Source: Pararge aegeria (Eukaryota > Arthropoda > Insecta > Lepidoptera > Nymphalidae). Taken from it: a stretch of 64,000 bases of DNA. The stretch covers positions 565,501 through 629,500 of the forward strand of contig NC_053204.1 in assembly GCF_905163445.1 (NCBI RefSeq), given 5' to 3'. The position numbers and the translations under genes were made by a program. How positions within the stretch are numbered: position 1 is the stretch's first letter; every line of letters begins with the position of its first letter. Positions 12,001-19,700 of this stretch are shown piece after piece. The notes below the pieces were generated by a model. It did no database searches. It saw nothing but the letters and a program-made list of their open reading frames with translations, and was not told where the DNA came from.

Positions 12001-14909
12001 CCAAAAAAATTCTGTCCAAATTTCATGTCTAAAAGAGTTAAAATTCAAAATTTAGTTTTTTATGATTTTTTCTAATAATTTTCGCTATACACTTTGGAGA
12101 TTTAACGTATCCTCTACATGGATGCAAAATTTCAATTCAATCAGATGTATAGTTTAATAGTTCTAACAGAACAATCGTAAAAAACTCTATAGATTTATAT
12201 ATTAGTATAGATATAGATTATACACACACTTATACATATAATGTATGTTTGTGATAGTTTTTAATATAGTTACACATAAGAAATGGTCTTAAAGACATGT
12301 ACGTATTGTAACGTAATAACATTATTATTTTATTATATATATTAATACTGTTAAATGTTACGCGCGGTCAGTCGCTGTATTATATCGCGAAACTGGTATC
12401 ACAGGGGGTAAACTTCGCAAAGTGGAGGTTTACATTTTGTTATCTGTGACCAGGTATAAAGGAAGCTATGTACGAGGAAGGAGGCGAGTACCGCTGCGTG
12501 GGAGCTCGGGCGCCTGATCTGAAGCGACTTCGTGAACTGAAGCGCGTCACTCTCAGAGTGACAGGTAACACATAAACGTCATCATCGTCAGCAACTTCAG
12601 CTTATTAGCGTAAGACTGTTTGGTTAGTCTTGTTTTTTGCCGGGTTGTGCTGGTGGACTCTTTAAAAACATACTATATTCTTTCTTTTTCTCTTTTAAAA
12701 ACTTGAAAATTAACAAAGTTATGTAATTTTGGTTTCTTCTATACTACGAGTGTATAGAAGTACCCATGTATTGTACCCGTGGTATTACTAATGTAAAATG
12801 TCAAAATACGAATGCTCCTGTGAACAACACTTGGGGATTTGATTTTTTCCAGGACTTAAAGCAACTTATCTCTCACTCTCCGTCCTTTCAACTAAATTAA
12901 TCCAAGAATAAAATTGATTACTTGCTTTGTAAAGAGAAAAAAACTATGATTTCTTAAATGAGGAAATTCTGTAGACTAATTTAGAGCTTTCCCTGAACTT
13001 CTTAACGCAAATAAGCTTACATTAAGCCTGTCTTTTCTAATACTCACAATTGTTAAAAAGAGTCATATACGTTGGACACCACAGAGTAAGAATCTGCACC
13101 GTTACGTTGTTGAAATACCATCAACACGTACGAAGCGTTTTGCTTCTTCCTTTCTGATCCGCACCGCAAAGGCCTGGAATCCTTCTATCTTCCGTCTTCC
13201 CCGCTACCTATAATCTGGGTACCTTCAAATCAAGAGTGAATTGGCATCTTCTAGGCAAGCGCGCTTCATCTTAGGCTGCATCATCACTTACCATCAGGTG
13301 AGATTGCAGTCAAGCACTTGTCTATATATTAAAAAAAAAAAAGTGTCCGACATAGCGGCGAAATTTATTTACAAAAGCTCAACTTAGGTGGTGCAACAGC
13401 AACTGCCATAAGCGCTGACTACACGCCTAGTGGCTGGCGGCTGGAGTGCGGCGCGTGTGGCCGAAACCTGCGCGTTATGTGGCTACGCGATGGTCAATCG
13501 ATGCCCGCCATATTGACGCCGGATCTCGCGCAACATTGCTGGAAGGCGATACTACTGGTGCCAGAGCCTGATGAGGTTTGTATGGATGTACCCAAAAAAG
13601 TTATGACTCAATGGTCCTCAGTTTATATCTAAATATACTGTGTGTGTGATGACGGTGTGATATTGTAGGTACGGGTAGCATTATATTATTTTAATGTGTG
13701 TATAAGCCACGCAACTCAAGATTGGAACCATCATTCAACCAATTGACGTCCACCGCTGGACCTGGGCCACTTGCCTCCAGCGACTGGCTTGATGTCATCT
13801 GTCATCAACGTTCATCTGTTCTCCGAGCTATGCGCCCCGCCCATTGCCACTTCAGCATCGAGACTCGCCGAGCTATGTCGGTAACTTTAGTTCTCCTATG
13901 GATCTCTTCATTTCTGATTTGATCACGTAGAGATACTCGTAGCGTAGTTCTTTCCATCGCCCGCTGAGTGAATCTGAGCCTTCTTATAAGGCCCGTAGTT
14001 AACCATCACATAACTTAAATATTTAATAATATGGTTTTTAATAAAATGGCGCGGCTAACACGATGAAATGCAATCCATACATATACATCAATACTTGTAA
14101 TACTTCCTGTGCGTGATCTGTCAGAATCTTAGAAGACTAAAGCCTCCCACTAGAACACCTTCCTTTGTTAACCTGCAATCACGCAAATAAAGATTTGAAT
14201 TTGAATTTGAATTTAACAGACTTAGAAATAATCATTTAACAAAACCGGTCCATGCCAGAAATAAATATATATAACTTAATAATATATGTAACTTAGCAAT
14301 TATTCTCAGTTTGTTTTGTATGCAATAATTGGGTCACCATCATCCTTCCACGGCTGGACATATTTTTTGTGGGGAGTTCCAAATACGTCTGTCCGTCTTG
14401 TGCGACCAGCGACTTCCTGCAACTCGTTTGATGTCATCCGTCCACCTCGCGGGGGGTCTGTCAACACTCTATGTAGTGGTGTGAGGTCATCATTCGCGTT
14501 GGGACCCCAACGTCCATTATTTCTCCGAGCTATGGTCCCCAGCGTATTTAAGCTTTATGACCCGTTGAGCTATTTCGGAAACTCTGCCTCTTCTACGAAT
14601 CTCCTCATTTCTGCTCAATCACGTAGAGATACTCCAAGTATCTGAGTCTTCTTTAGAGACACGCAGGCATCGACCACGTTTTGGAGCCATAAATCATCAA
14701 ACAGTTGCGTCATACTCTTTTATTCCCTGTAGGTGTGGTGCATAGTGGTATCGTCGAGTGGGGGGGCGGTGGCGGTGTTCCCGCGCCGGACGGTGGAGGC
14801 GTCCCCGTCCCCCGCGCGCCACGCGGTGCGCGCTCTGCAGGCCGGTGCGGGGCACGTGCGCGCTGTTCGTATGACAGTTTTGATTGGACTCTTGGCTGGA
14901 TTCGTTTGA
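1..14909 (+). CDS. Ig-superfamily cell-surface protein, 3' part of a spliced gene (exons at 1-32, 3941-4042, 5582-5737, 6645-6786, 8590-8753, 9585-9698, 10814-10903, 12454-12564, 13388-13575, 14733-14909)
   Basis: Ten exons join without a frame break into about 424 residues ending at TGA 14907-14909. Numbering from the first visible residue, four Ig folds are seen: Cys7-Trp20-Cys67, Cys123-Trp135-Cys179 (with WYRC), Cys234-Trp242/243-Cys281 (with EYRC) and Cys324-Trp335-Cys369. Possible N-glycosylation sites are N41-Y-S, N62-G-T and N249-A-S. After the last Ig fold comes an Ala/Arg/Gly-rich linker of about 35 residues and a short hydrophobic end, MTVLIGLLAGFV. Family knowledge: Ig repeats of this kind occur in insect adhesion and axon-guidance receptors. 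Inference: an extracellular protein, perhaps GPI-anchored. The 5' end with the signal peptide is outside the window. Neuromusculin-, nephrin- or MDGA-like proteins are possible relatives, but I cannot choose among them. Splice sites are read by eye from GT/AG, phase continuity and the Ig pattern. Confidence 0.85.
198..1478 (+). CDS. non-LTR retrotransposon reverse transcriptase (truncated)
   Basis: An open frame of 426 codons; the first 20 or so are probably flanking DNA. Visible RT motifs are NFRRNRSTGDLL (26-37), motif A SLDVSKAFDRVWH (58-70), AGVPQGSVLSATLF (115-128), the catalytic FGYADD (141-146), NASKTQ (194-199) and LLGISI (229-234), followed by the long thumb and C-terminal region ending HLLGKRASS. 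The catalytic aspartates are kept and no stop or frameshift interrupts the frame, so this is a fairly young insertion. It cannot move by itself because the endonuclease is absent. Confidence 0.88.
   Translation: MLYKFFDQRFNILIFTMCEYLNRKFNFRRNRSTGDLLVYATHIWGEAMDKHGEALAVSLDVSKAFDRVWHESLLHKLPAYGLPISFCNWIADFLSGRFFRVVVDGSSSDLMAINAGVPQGSVLSATLFLLHINDLLKPGIFGYADDSTVTVRYMSSPRASRDETLVFREALVERVNLALSEVSDWGDTNLVQFNASKTQACLFSAKRSPFPLTPTFRNVSVPITNSIELLGISISSNLSFGQCIESKAKTAGKKLGILNKVKRYFTPEQLLTLHQAQVRSCMEYCSHLWDGSAKYQLDALDSVDRRARRLIGNDLVVSRLQSLEHRRKVACLAVFYKIHFGECAQELFDLVKPSPFYHRTARHRKNLHRYVVEIPSTRTKRFASSFLIRTAKAWNALPSSVFPNTYNLGTFISRVNRHLLGKRASS
258..1557 (+). mobile_element. CR1/Jockey-type LINE, 5'-truncated copy 1
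   Basis: A non-LTR retrotransposon in sense orientation within intron 1. Similarity to RT starts near 258 (NFRRNRSTGDLL), so the endonuclease and the N-terminal RT fingers are missing. The 3' end, TAGGCTGCATCATC, then a 35-nt conserved block and an A-rich tail (AAAAAATAAAAATAAATAA), recurs at 13270-13344 and 43750-43840, which fixes the boundary. Confidence 0.85.
1715..2055 (-). mobile_element. RTE-like LINE fragment, 3' coding region
   Basis: On the minus strand the text matches the degraded C-terminal part of an RTE-like reverse transcriptase. Tokens such as the GCCGGCT-type arginine-rich WTD region and the run before TTCGGGAAATAAATCGC are recognisable. The frame is broken. It belongs to a different subfamily from the GRPPTRW copies elsewhere in the window. 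Confidence 0.45.
2064..2266. repeat. 20-bp direct repeat flanking a 163-bp AT-rich insert
   Basis: AACTGCCAGTGTCCACGTTT occurs identically at 2064-2083 and 2247-2266. The insert contains the palindrome CATTACGTAATG. This could be a long target-site duplication around an unidentified insertion. Confidence 0.6.
2267..3900. other. intron 1, no recognised feature
   Basis: AT-rich intronic sequence with a (TTC)n tract near 2780-2798. The part 2270-2720 is of more even composition and could be conserved noncoding DNA. No exon with the needed phase-1 joins and Ig pattern was found. Confidence 0.5.
3941..4042 (+). CDS. Ig gene exon 2
   Basis: Acceptor TTCCCAG ends at 3940 and donor GTGAGA starts at 4043. 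The phase is 1 at both ends (102 nt). It reads GVPPPELSWRL followed by a loop ending HHTNYSV. The Trp at residue 20 is the C-strand tryptophan of Ig fold 1, and N41-Y-S is a glycosylation sequon. Both short overlapping ORFs here are chance frames. Confidence 0.8.
4165..4345 (+). repeat. non-LTR 3' end repeat with (ATTC)n tail
   Basis: The block CGCCATTGGTTGCCTGGAAG, then AATCGCTATGAAGCG and GGCCGCC, is shared with 53580-53700 and more weakly with 43430-43490. It ends AATAAATGTATGTTTATTC followed by CATTCATTCATTC, which looks like a LINE 3' terminus with a short repeat tail. It sits in intron 2, 120 nt after exon 2. Confidence 0.55.
5089..5415 (+). mobile_element. SINE-D, tRNA-derived
   Basis: The head carries an A-box-like stretch GGTCTAGTGGTACGC and a B-box-like stretch GGGGTTTGATCCCCGG, both RNA polymerase III promoter elements inherited from a tRNA. 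The body runs on to the GCTTAACACC region. It lies in intron 2 of the Ig gene. I see only this copy in the window. Confidence 0.6.
5582..5737 (+). CDS. Ig gene exon 3
   Basis: Acceptor AATCTCCAG ends at 5581 and donor GTGAGC starts at 5738, with phase 1 at both ends. It reads EGVWWSRAVVTAAREL, then HNGTLQC, the F-strand cysteine closing Ig fold 1, and ends with the G-strand LEIHVT. It is very GC-rich, with a Pro/Ala/Arg-rich insertion between the F and G strands. Confidence 0.82.
6237..6400 (-). mobile_element. SINE-C fragment
   Basis: The stretch with CACAGGTTTCCTCATGAAG and CTCCGAAAAG matches the middle of SINE-C on the minus strand. Both ends are degraded. It lies in intron 3. Confidence 0.4.
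6645..6786 (+). CDS. Ig gene exon 4
   Basis: The acceptor CGCCCGCAG ends at 6644 and lacks a clear pyrimidine tract. Donor GTGAGC starts at 6787. Entry phase is 1, exit phase 2. It reads YPPSFVISRWPGFG, then AALRCDVDANPP and AAWMRD, the A to C strands of Ig fold 2 with Cys123 and Trp135. G+C is around 75 percent by eye. Confidence 0.82.
6800..7885. other. intron 4, mostly unique AT-rich sequence
   Basis: No repeat or exon is recognised. A stretch of even composition at 7370-7560 (TCGGCCGGAG, TCGCGCCAG) stands out from its AT-rich surroundings and may be worth a conservation check. Confidence 0.4.
7890..8022 (-). mobile_element. SINE-C fragment
   Basis: The stretch from GGTTTCCTCGTGATATC through TTAATTGCTTAGAACGCAC to CACTAGGCTATCAGC follows the SINE-C minus-strand order of body, then box B, then head. 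The box B region is damaged. It lies in intron 4. Confidence 0.45.
8027..8500. repeat. repeat G, split by SINE-A
   Basis: The left part (GGCGTAAACAATGCATATTT, CGCGGTTGATTTGCTG) and the right part (CAAATCCGTCTATAGATGACG) both recur uninterrupted at 26985-27180. Here they are separated by the SINE-A copy at 8160-8425, so the SINE entered an older repeat. Confidence 0.65.
8160..8425 (-). mobile_element. SINE-A copy 1
   Basis: A tRNA-derived SINE on the minus strand. The tail AATATACTACGGCAATACAC is at the left, the GTGGGAATCGAACC box B region near 8360, and the head GCGCCAATCGAGCGTC at the right end. Its order matches the seven other copies in the window. Confidence 0.8.
8590..8753 (+). CDS. 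Ig gene exon 5
   Basis: Acceptor TGTCTCCAG ends at 8589 and donor GTGCGT starts at 8754. Entry phase is 2, exit phase 1. It completes Ig fold 2 with ATLRWVRLSESHAGWYRC (Cys179) and the G strand SSIGYYLNVL. The coding frame has no ATG, so ATG-to-stop ORF scans miss it. Confidence 0.85.
8945..9062 (-). mobile_element. SINE-C, 3' part
   Basis: Begins CATCATCATCATATCAACCC and continues through CGGCCCACTGTTGGGCACG and TTAGCACGGTGGCCCAGTGC. This is the 3' half of SINE-C in reverse. Its tRNA-like head is missing. It lies in intron 5. Confidence 0.65.
9063..9584. other. rest of intron 5
   Basis: No repeat or exon recognised. The sequence is AT-rich and leads to the exon 6 acceptor. Confidence 0.4.
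9585..9698 (+). CDS. Ig gene exon 6
   Basis: Acceptor AATTGTCAG ends at 9584 and donor GTGAGT starts at 9699, phase 1 at both ends. An acidic linker (ASDENTQSATEPGEKDEEPD) is followed by KVEVPLGGNVQLHC, the start of Ig fold 3 with Cys234. The linker is hydrophilic and probably an exposed hinge between folds 2 and 3. Confidence 0.82.
10213..10383. mobile_element. MITE-like inverted-repeat element in intron 6
   Basis: The left arm reads ATGCACTAAGCGGACAGATG, then ATATAAAATGGAGAAAA, then TACGAGTT. The right arm, reverse-complemented, reads ATGTACTAAGCGGCCAAATG, then ATATAAAAAGGAAAAAC, then TACGAGTT. Arms of about 55 bp around a short AT-rich core are typical of nonautonomous DNA transposons. 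Confidence 0.7.
10394..10467. repeat. degenerate (CTGACGA)n minisatellite
   Basis: Units of CTGACGA, ACTGATG and ACTGACA follow one another for about 70 nt directly after the inverted-repeat element. No coding role. Confidence 0.65.
10814..10903 (+). CDS. Ig gene exon 7
   Basis: Acceptor TGGTGCAG ends at 10813 and donor GTATGC starts at 10904, phase 1 at both ends. This 90-nt exon reads GSVGCWWRRVVGNASD and continues to HAHGVL. Trp242/243 is the core tryptophan of Ig fold 3 and N249-A-S is a sequon. Cys241 is extra to the normal pair. The donor is weaker than its neighbours. Confidence 0.75.
10965..11170 (+). repeat. repeat F copy (plus)
   Basis: Shares GGGCGTCGTACGAGTTGACT, TGCTACTACTACC and GTCCAGCTGTGGGCTGTTAT with the copy at 62458-62610. 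Minus-strand relatives are at 31500-31618, 49895-50110 and 57198-57390. Probably the 3' noncoding end of a LINE. It lies in intron 7. Confidence 0.6.
11330..12215 (-). mobile_element. Helitron-like nonautonomous element, minus strand
   Basis: The left end ATACTAGTTGTACCCTGCC and CACGCTTCGCTGTGGC is the reverse complement of a CTAG-type 3' end with a GC-rich hairpin. The right end TATATTAGTATAGAT corresponds to the 5' start. An (ATTC)n tract lies inside near the left. It fills more than half of intron 7. Confidence 0.55.
11414..11448. repeat. (ATTC)n microsatellite
   Basis: Nearly nine perfect ATTC units inside the Helitron-like element. Confidence 0.95.
12454..12564 (+). CDS. Ig gene exon 8
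   Basis: Acceptor CTGTGACCAG ends at 12453 and donor GTAACA starts at 12565, phase 1 at both ends. It reads GIKEAMYEEGGEYRCVGARAP and ends KRVTLRVT: the E, F and G strands of Ig fold 3 with Cys281. Its base composition is closer to average than exons 3-7. Confidence 0.84.
12565..13085. other. intron 8, no recognised feature before the LINE
   Basis: AT-rich sequence with no repeat match to other parts of the window and no exon-like stretch. Confidence 0.4.
13088..13344 (+). mobile_element. CR1/Jockey-type LINE, 3' end copy 2
   Basis: Matches 1290-1545 of copy 1 almost base for base, from AAGAATCTGCACCGTTACG to the shared tail and a poly-A run at 13330-13342. Small changes near AATCCTTCTATC break the frame. 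It lies 44 nt upstream of exon 9, in sense orientation. Confidence 0.88.
13388..13575 (+). CDS. Ig gene exon 9
   Basis: Acceptor CAACTTAG ends at 13387 and donor GTTTGT starts at 13576. Entry phase is 1, exit phase 0. It reads GGATATAISADYTPSGW, then RLECGACGRN and VMWLRDGQSMP: Ig fold 4 with Cys324 and Trp335. Cys327 and Cys354 are additional. A LINE 3' end lies only 44 nt upstream, so the acceptor sits right beside a mobile element. Confidence 0.82.
13720..13995 (-). mobile_element. RTE-like LINE fragment with internal deletion
   Basis: Reading the minus strand: GGCTCAGATTCACTCAGCG, then the region for DQIRNEEIH, then WQWAGRIARRTDER, then a jump to the TDDIK region and a short stretch ending GTGGACGTCAATTGG. 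The segment coding for the GKRSVGRPPTRW motif is deleted. It lies in intron 9. Confidence 0.7.
14125..14214 (+). repeat. LINE 3' end with (TTTGAA)n tail
   Basis: AATCACGCAAATAAAGATTT is followed by three GAATTT units. Tails of this sort mark the 3' ends of some non-LTR retrotransposons. It lies in intron 9. Confidence 0.6.
14330..14700 (-). mobile_element. RTE-like LINE fragment
   Basis: The minus strand reads from TATGGCTCCAAAACGTGG (YGSKTW) through the WAGDHSSEK-like and GPQRE regions to CGGATGACATCAAACGAG and a 3' end near TGTCCAGCCGTGG. Several frameshifts are present. It ends about 30 nt before the last exon acceptor. Confidence 0.72.
14733..14909 (+). CDS. Ig gene last coding exon
   Basis: Acceptor ATTCCCTGTAG ends at 14732, phase 0. 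It reads VWCIVVSSSGGAVAVF, the F and G strands of Ig fold 4 with Cys369, then a linker rich in Pro, Ala and Arg, and ends MTVLIGLLAGFV at TGA. Twelve hydrophobic residues are too few for a normal membrane span. A GPI-attachment signal with a small-residue site near AGAG is one reading. Another is an unrecognised splice donor in this exon leading to a later membrane exon. Confidence 0.7.
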   Translation: MWCIVVSSSGGAVAVFPRRTVEASPSPARHAVRALQAGAGHVRAVRMTVLIGLLAGFV

Positions 14910-15110
14910 GTTTCTTAAACCTGAGCCCTGTATTCTGGTTCTCTATGACATTCGAAAACAGTACACCAAAAAAAGCACGAAATGTTTAAACAAATCAAAT
15001 GAATCATAATTTAAAAAAAAAATTGTTATTCCCTAAGTATCTAACTTTCCAGATTAATTCTTGTATCTTACATCAAGTTTTTCTATTTAGATACTTGAAC
15101 TGGGTAAGTT

Positions 15111-15116
15111 AATAAA
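15111..15116 (+). promoter_or_regulatory. candidate polyadenylation signal of the Ig gene
   Basis: AATAAA lies about 200 nt after the stop codon. A second AATAAA is at 15345-15350. In AT-rich DNA this hexamer is common, so the assignment is weak. Confidence 0.25.
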
Positions 15117-16473
15117 ATTAACTCGTATTGCGATTGGTATTGCGATTTCAATGTCATGGAGAATCGACACCCAACTATCACGAAAAATGTTTTAGCGTGA
15201 GATACAGGGCCCTGGTTAGTAATTGATTGGCCTTCTGCTGCGAGTGCTGAAAATGTTTTATAAAATACACATTTTTGCGTATATTGCCTGTGACAGATAT
15301 AATAGTGCTCACATAACAATCTATTTAAAGCTGCAAAAGCAGTAAATAAAGTAATCTGCCGTTCTCTGACTCCGTTCGTTTGCAAGTACATCCATCCCCA
15401 ATACAGATCACTTTCTACAACGTGGCGTTGTGTCCCTCAAGGTTTGCTTTTTGTACCTATTTATGGTTCTACTATGTGTCTACTAAGTCTTTTGATGCTC
15501 AATTTAATATTAATTAAGTAGCAATTATTTATAGTGAATGTTATATTCTGTTAAAAAGGAAAAAAATAAATTCGCAGCAGAAGTTTTCATTGTAGTAACT
15601 ATCCCCATAATAATTCTATAAAAGCCCTGCTCGACTCCTTAAATGACAAAAAACTGACTGAACAAAACATAACATTGGGGCAGTGTTATGTTTATGTGTT
15701 ATTTTTGTAATTTATAAAGAAAATAATGGAATTAATAATAAGTTCTCTCCAAATGTTTAGACAACACGTCAAGCTATAATGAATGTGTGAGTATATTAAT
15801 TTGTTAGATGTGATGCAACTTATATGACCAGTTTCTTCGTTTATGAGAAAGTTTTAGTACCGAGTTCGCTATTCCTGTTCCAAAAGCTAGACTAGAAGTA
15901 ATTTATCTCAGAATCGTGTAGTTTGAAATATTTTATTTTCATTATCTACGTCTTGTATAGTATAATTATCGGATAAACTACAACTGAAAAGCAAAATTTA
16001 AATTAAGACATTTTGTCTTTCAAAACTTTGTAAGTCAAAGTAATTCTATGATTTCTACTACTAACTAAACTTCAAGATCATAATTTTTATAATGCTTTAG
16101 TAAATGACAGTCGAATGGCAAAATTTTAAAACACTGTTACCTAAAACCAAGTTACTATTATAAATCAAGAAGCTGATCATAGCAAGTTATAAAATATTAA
16201 CCAAAGAATTATTTTAAGGTCTTCTATAACTATGACTAACTATACTGTATTAAGTAAATGCCCTTATGCTCTTAGTAAAACACATTACATGATATTTACT
16301 AAGCTCTTCGTCCTGTGTAGAATTGTATTAGTAGTTCCACACGGAAATAATAGCCTTCGTGAGGTTTAGTCCTCGAGGGCCCTTATCATACAGTACCCAT
16401 TCTTCCAGCTTTACGAACACTGCGATTATAGCCAATGAAAACGGAATCGATTATTTCTTATTTTACAGGCACT

Positions 16474-16740
16474 TTAAATCATCAAGTATTTCTTTTGAGT
16501 GACTTTATCACCGGTTTGAAATTTAACATCTATTTTCAAAAAGGTGCTTAAAACTAAACAGTTGCTTTCATAACTTCTAAACAATTTTTTTTTATCAGCA
16601 CATTTTATCATAATTGTATCTTCAGCAGATGAAAGCGGAGCCATTGCTTCCAAAAACATGTCATCAATTGAACAATTATATGTACCAAATTTGAACTGAA
16701 GTATTGGCAGATCTGATATTGGGAAAATGCAATACTTCAT
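16474..16740 (-). CDS. uncharacterised small ORF, 88 codons
   Basis: The ORF begins MKYCIFPISDLP and includes SIDDMFLEAMAPLSSAEDT and IMIKCADKKKLFRSYES. It has four Cys and balanced amino acid use, unlike the chance ORFs nearby. I do not recognise the family. No matching exon, clear promoter or splice pattern was found around it. It may be a lone exon, a relic of a gene, or chance. Confidence 0.22.
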   Translation of the reverse strand: MKYCIFPISDLPILQFKFGTYNCSIDDMFLEAMAPLSSAEDTIMIKCADKKKLFRSYESNCLVLSTFLKIDVKFQTGDKVTQKKYLMI

Positions 16741-19700
16741 GGCATAGCTTTGTTAAATTTAAAATCTAAGTGTGGTGTTTGAACTCAAAGAATATACCTA
16801 ATGAAAGAACTAACCAAGGTAAAGAAAGGAAAGGTACAAAAGGCACTGTCGAAGACTGAACCAACACGCACTATCTGTAGATGAAATGTATGTTGTATCC
16901 TAGCGTTTCTAGTTACTGTAGTGATCCTGTAATGATAATTTGTTACGTATTATAGCGCTCCTAACTCCAAAACTTTCGCCATCTTGGATTCGTGGCACGT
17001 CCGTTGCAATGTACTCTGTGAGCGTTGCATTTCGAGGAAATTGAATAAACCTTGGACTGTGGACGCTGTCCTTTTGTCAAAACAGTTTCAAATCTAAAGA
17101 CATTAAGTCTCTTATTTCAGTACAGTTGTAATAATTTCTTGACGCCTCTTTACGTTTTACTTTTACTTCTATTTCTTGTTATTTCTCTTTGTTTATAACA
17201 GCCATATATATTTCGGATGCGTATTATGACGAAGATATATATGTATTAAGATATTAAAACTTATTTTTGCTGCATTTATAGCTTAGTTAATTACTTTATT
17301 TATTATACAGAATGAATTTTCATACAGCTATTAGAAAAAATGTAGTAGTGAAGGACAAGATATATGAAGGTCGGGACAAAACTTATAAAAATAGAACTAG
17401 GTGCATTGCAACAAACGTACTGTCGATTCCAGTACTATCTTATCTCTATAAATTTTTTTTATTTTAAAATAACTTTTTTACGATTAGTTCCTCTTGCATT
17501 GTTACTTTAGTTTTAGTGACTGTTGGAAACAGGAAAGTAATGTGCCAAATTGTTGTTATATTTAATAAATAGATTTTTCTTATATGGAAGACGGGCTAAA
17601 TTGTGAATTAATATATTTTTTGTTTGTTTTATAAAGAGTGTTTTGATACAGTGTGAATTATTTATAACTCTATGGAACGATTTATATGCTAAGAATTTCG
17701 TTTATGAAAATTTGGTCTCGGTATTTAGCTGCTAAAAATACCAGGTAAGTATTGCAAAAAAAAATGATATTAAATTGACATTTATCCCTACTCTTTATGA
17801 TATTAAAAATCGTAACATACTTACCTATTGTAATAAGAAATATTTTGAGCGATTGATAATGTCATATATTGCTATTCTATTCGAGCTAGTTGAGCTGGAT
17901 TTATCACACTGTGTCGATTCGCTTATAAAGTGTTTAAATAACAAAATAAATCTGAATGTTTAGAGGAAATGTGAACACCAATACCAAATGAAATTAGATT
18001 TTATAAGTAATATGTATTTGTTAGTATTTAAGGTAACTTTTAAAGATTTCCAGTTTAACACGAACATTTATAGTTGTTGCATAAGTACGAAATTCCGCTC
18101 TGAATTTACGCAAAACTAAAATGCATCTGTACATATATCTCGTATCATCTAGTATTTCGGCCGGAATTTCGAATCGCGACGGGTTAAAGTGTGAAATTTC
18201 TAGAAGTATTAACGCCGTACCGGCATATATCTACATTATATTTTATATAGATGTCAAATTCATAATTATAATTAAACTTATACACATTGAAGTTTCGATA
18301 TACTAATGTACTAGGATGACATAAAAAGGCATGAATGTCAAAAATGTTAAACGTGGCGACATCGGTAAGTTAAGGATGGTGTTTGACAAAAGTTTTATCA
18401 ACGTATGTGTCTATGGTTTTTGTACAACAATCGATTTTTAACCAATACAATATAATTTAACCTTGGATTATGATGGAAATGGAATGGAATGTCGCCTCAA
18501 GTAGATTAGTATGTCGTTCTCGATGCTTAATACATTGTGTATCATAGCTTAAAAATGAAAATCATGTAAATTTCGATGTCAATTTTAGAAGTCGGCGTAG
18601 TGCGGACGATTTTGTATGGAGTAACATTTGCTACCACAATTTTTGCAACAATCTTAAATATAGCGTAAAGCTTTCGTTCTGCGTAAGCGATTTGATGCGA
18701 TCCGATGCATTTTTTTGTGAACGCAAAATCCCCAATGGTAGATTGTGTCAACTGTGTGACTTTTGCGTGATACTTTTTGCGTGTTGTTGTTGAGCTATTG
18801 ACACAACTTTTCAAGAGAAAATCCGTGAGATAAAAAAAAATCTGGAGAAAGTCAGCCTGAGAGTACCTGATTCGAGTATTTGACTTTGACTGAGTCTTCA
18901 GTTTGAAATAGTAAGACAGTTGACCTAAAATCAATTCATATGTGGGATCATGGTTTACGACAACTTTACAAAATCGCAATACTTTTAATGATCCTGATTT
19001 GGTGAACTAACAGATTCGGTTGATGATCGTGAAAACCTTATATAGTACGAAAGTCCATACTGCTACTGAATCTTCTTGTCGCACAAACGTACGCTGATCT
19101 ATAAAATCACGTATTCGCTCGGCTATCGCGTAATCACGTTAACTTGCGACCAACTCTTTAAGTGATACTTTTAAAACGTTGACAACCGACTAAAGATACT
19201 TGAATATTTCCCTACTTATCGCAACAAATCGTTAACACAAAACGTAATGTAAGTGTAAGAGAAAAAAAGTTTTTATCAGATGTTCGATGTTGAATTGTTG
19301 TTCGATGGTTAGTTTGATTAGATTGCGTTCTTGTTTCTGTCTGTCTGTCTCTCTTCAACACTTCTTAGCTCAACTTTTCCGCTTATTAGCGAGCGGTGTA
19401 TTGTCTTTCTTTCTTATAAGGTTGAGCGGCTGCGGGGAATGGCACGTGAGATAGCAATTTAGATATAAACACAAACATTTCTAAGAAGTGTGCTTCACTG
19501 AACAATACTTACAGAAACACCGGCATTATAAAGTATACTTGTAGCCTAATCAACTGATTGCGAGCTTAAGGATCTGAAATAAAAGTATAACACATACATA
19601 AAATTGAATTTAGACCACACGAACAATTTAAAGATTCAAACCTAAAGGCAAAACACGCGATGTGGATACGCTGATTTCTAAACGAGTAGAATTTTTGTCT

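Noticed and set aside
18542..18979. 145-codon minus-strand ORF
   Set aside because: No recognisable domain; rich in Lys, Thr, Ile and Phe as expected for a chance frame in AT-rich DNA, and no splice or promoter context.
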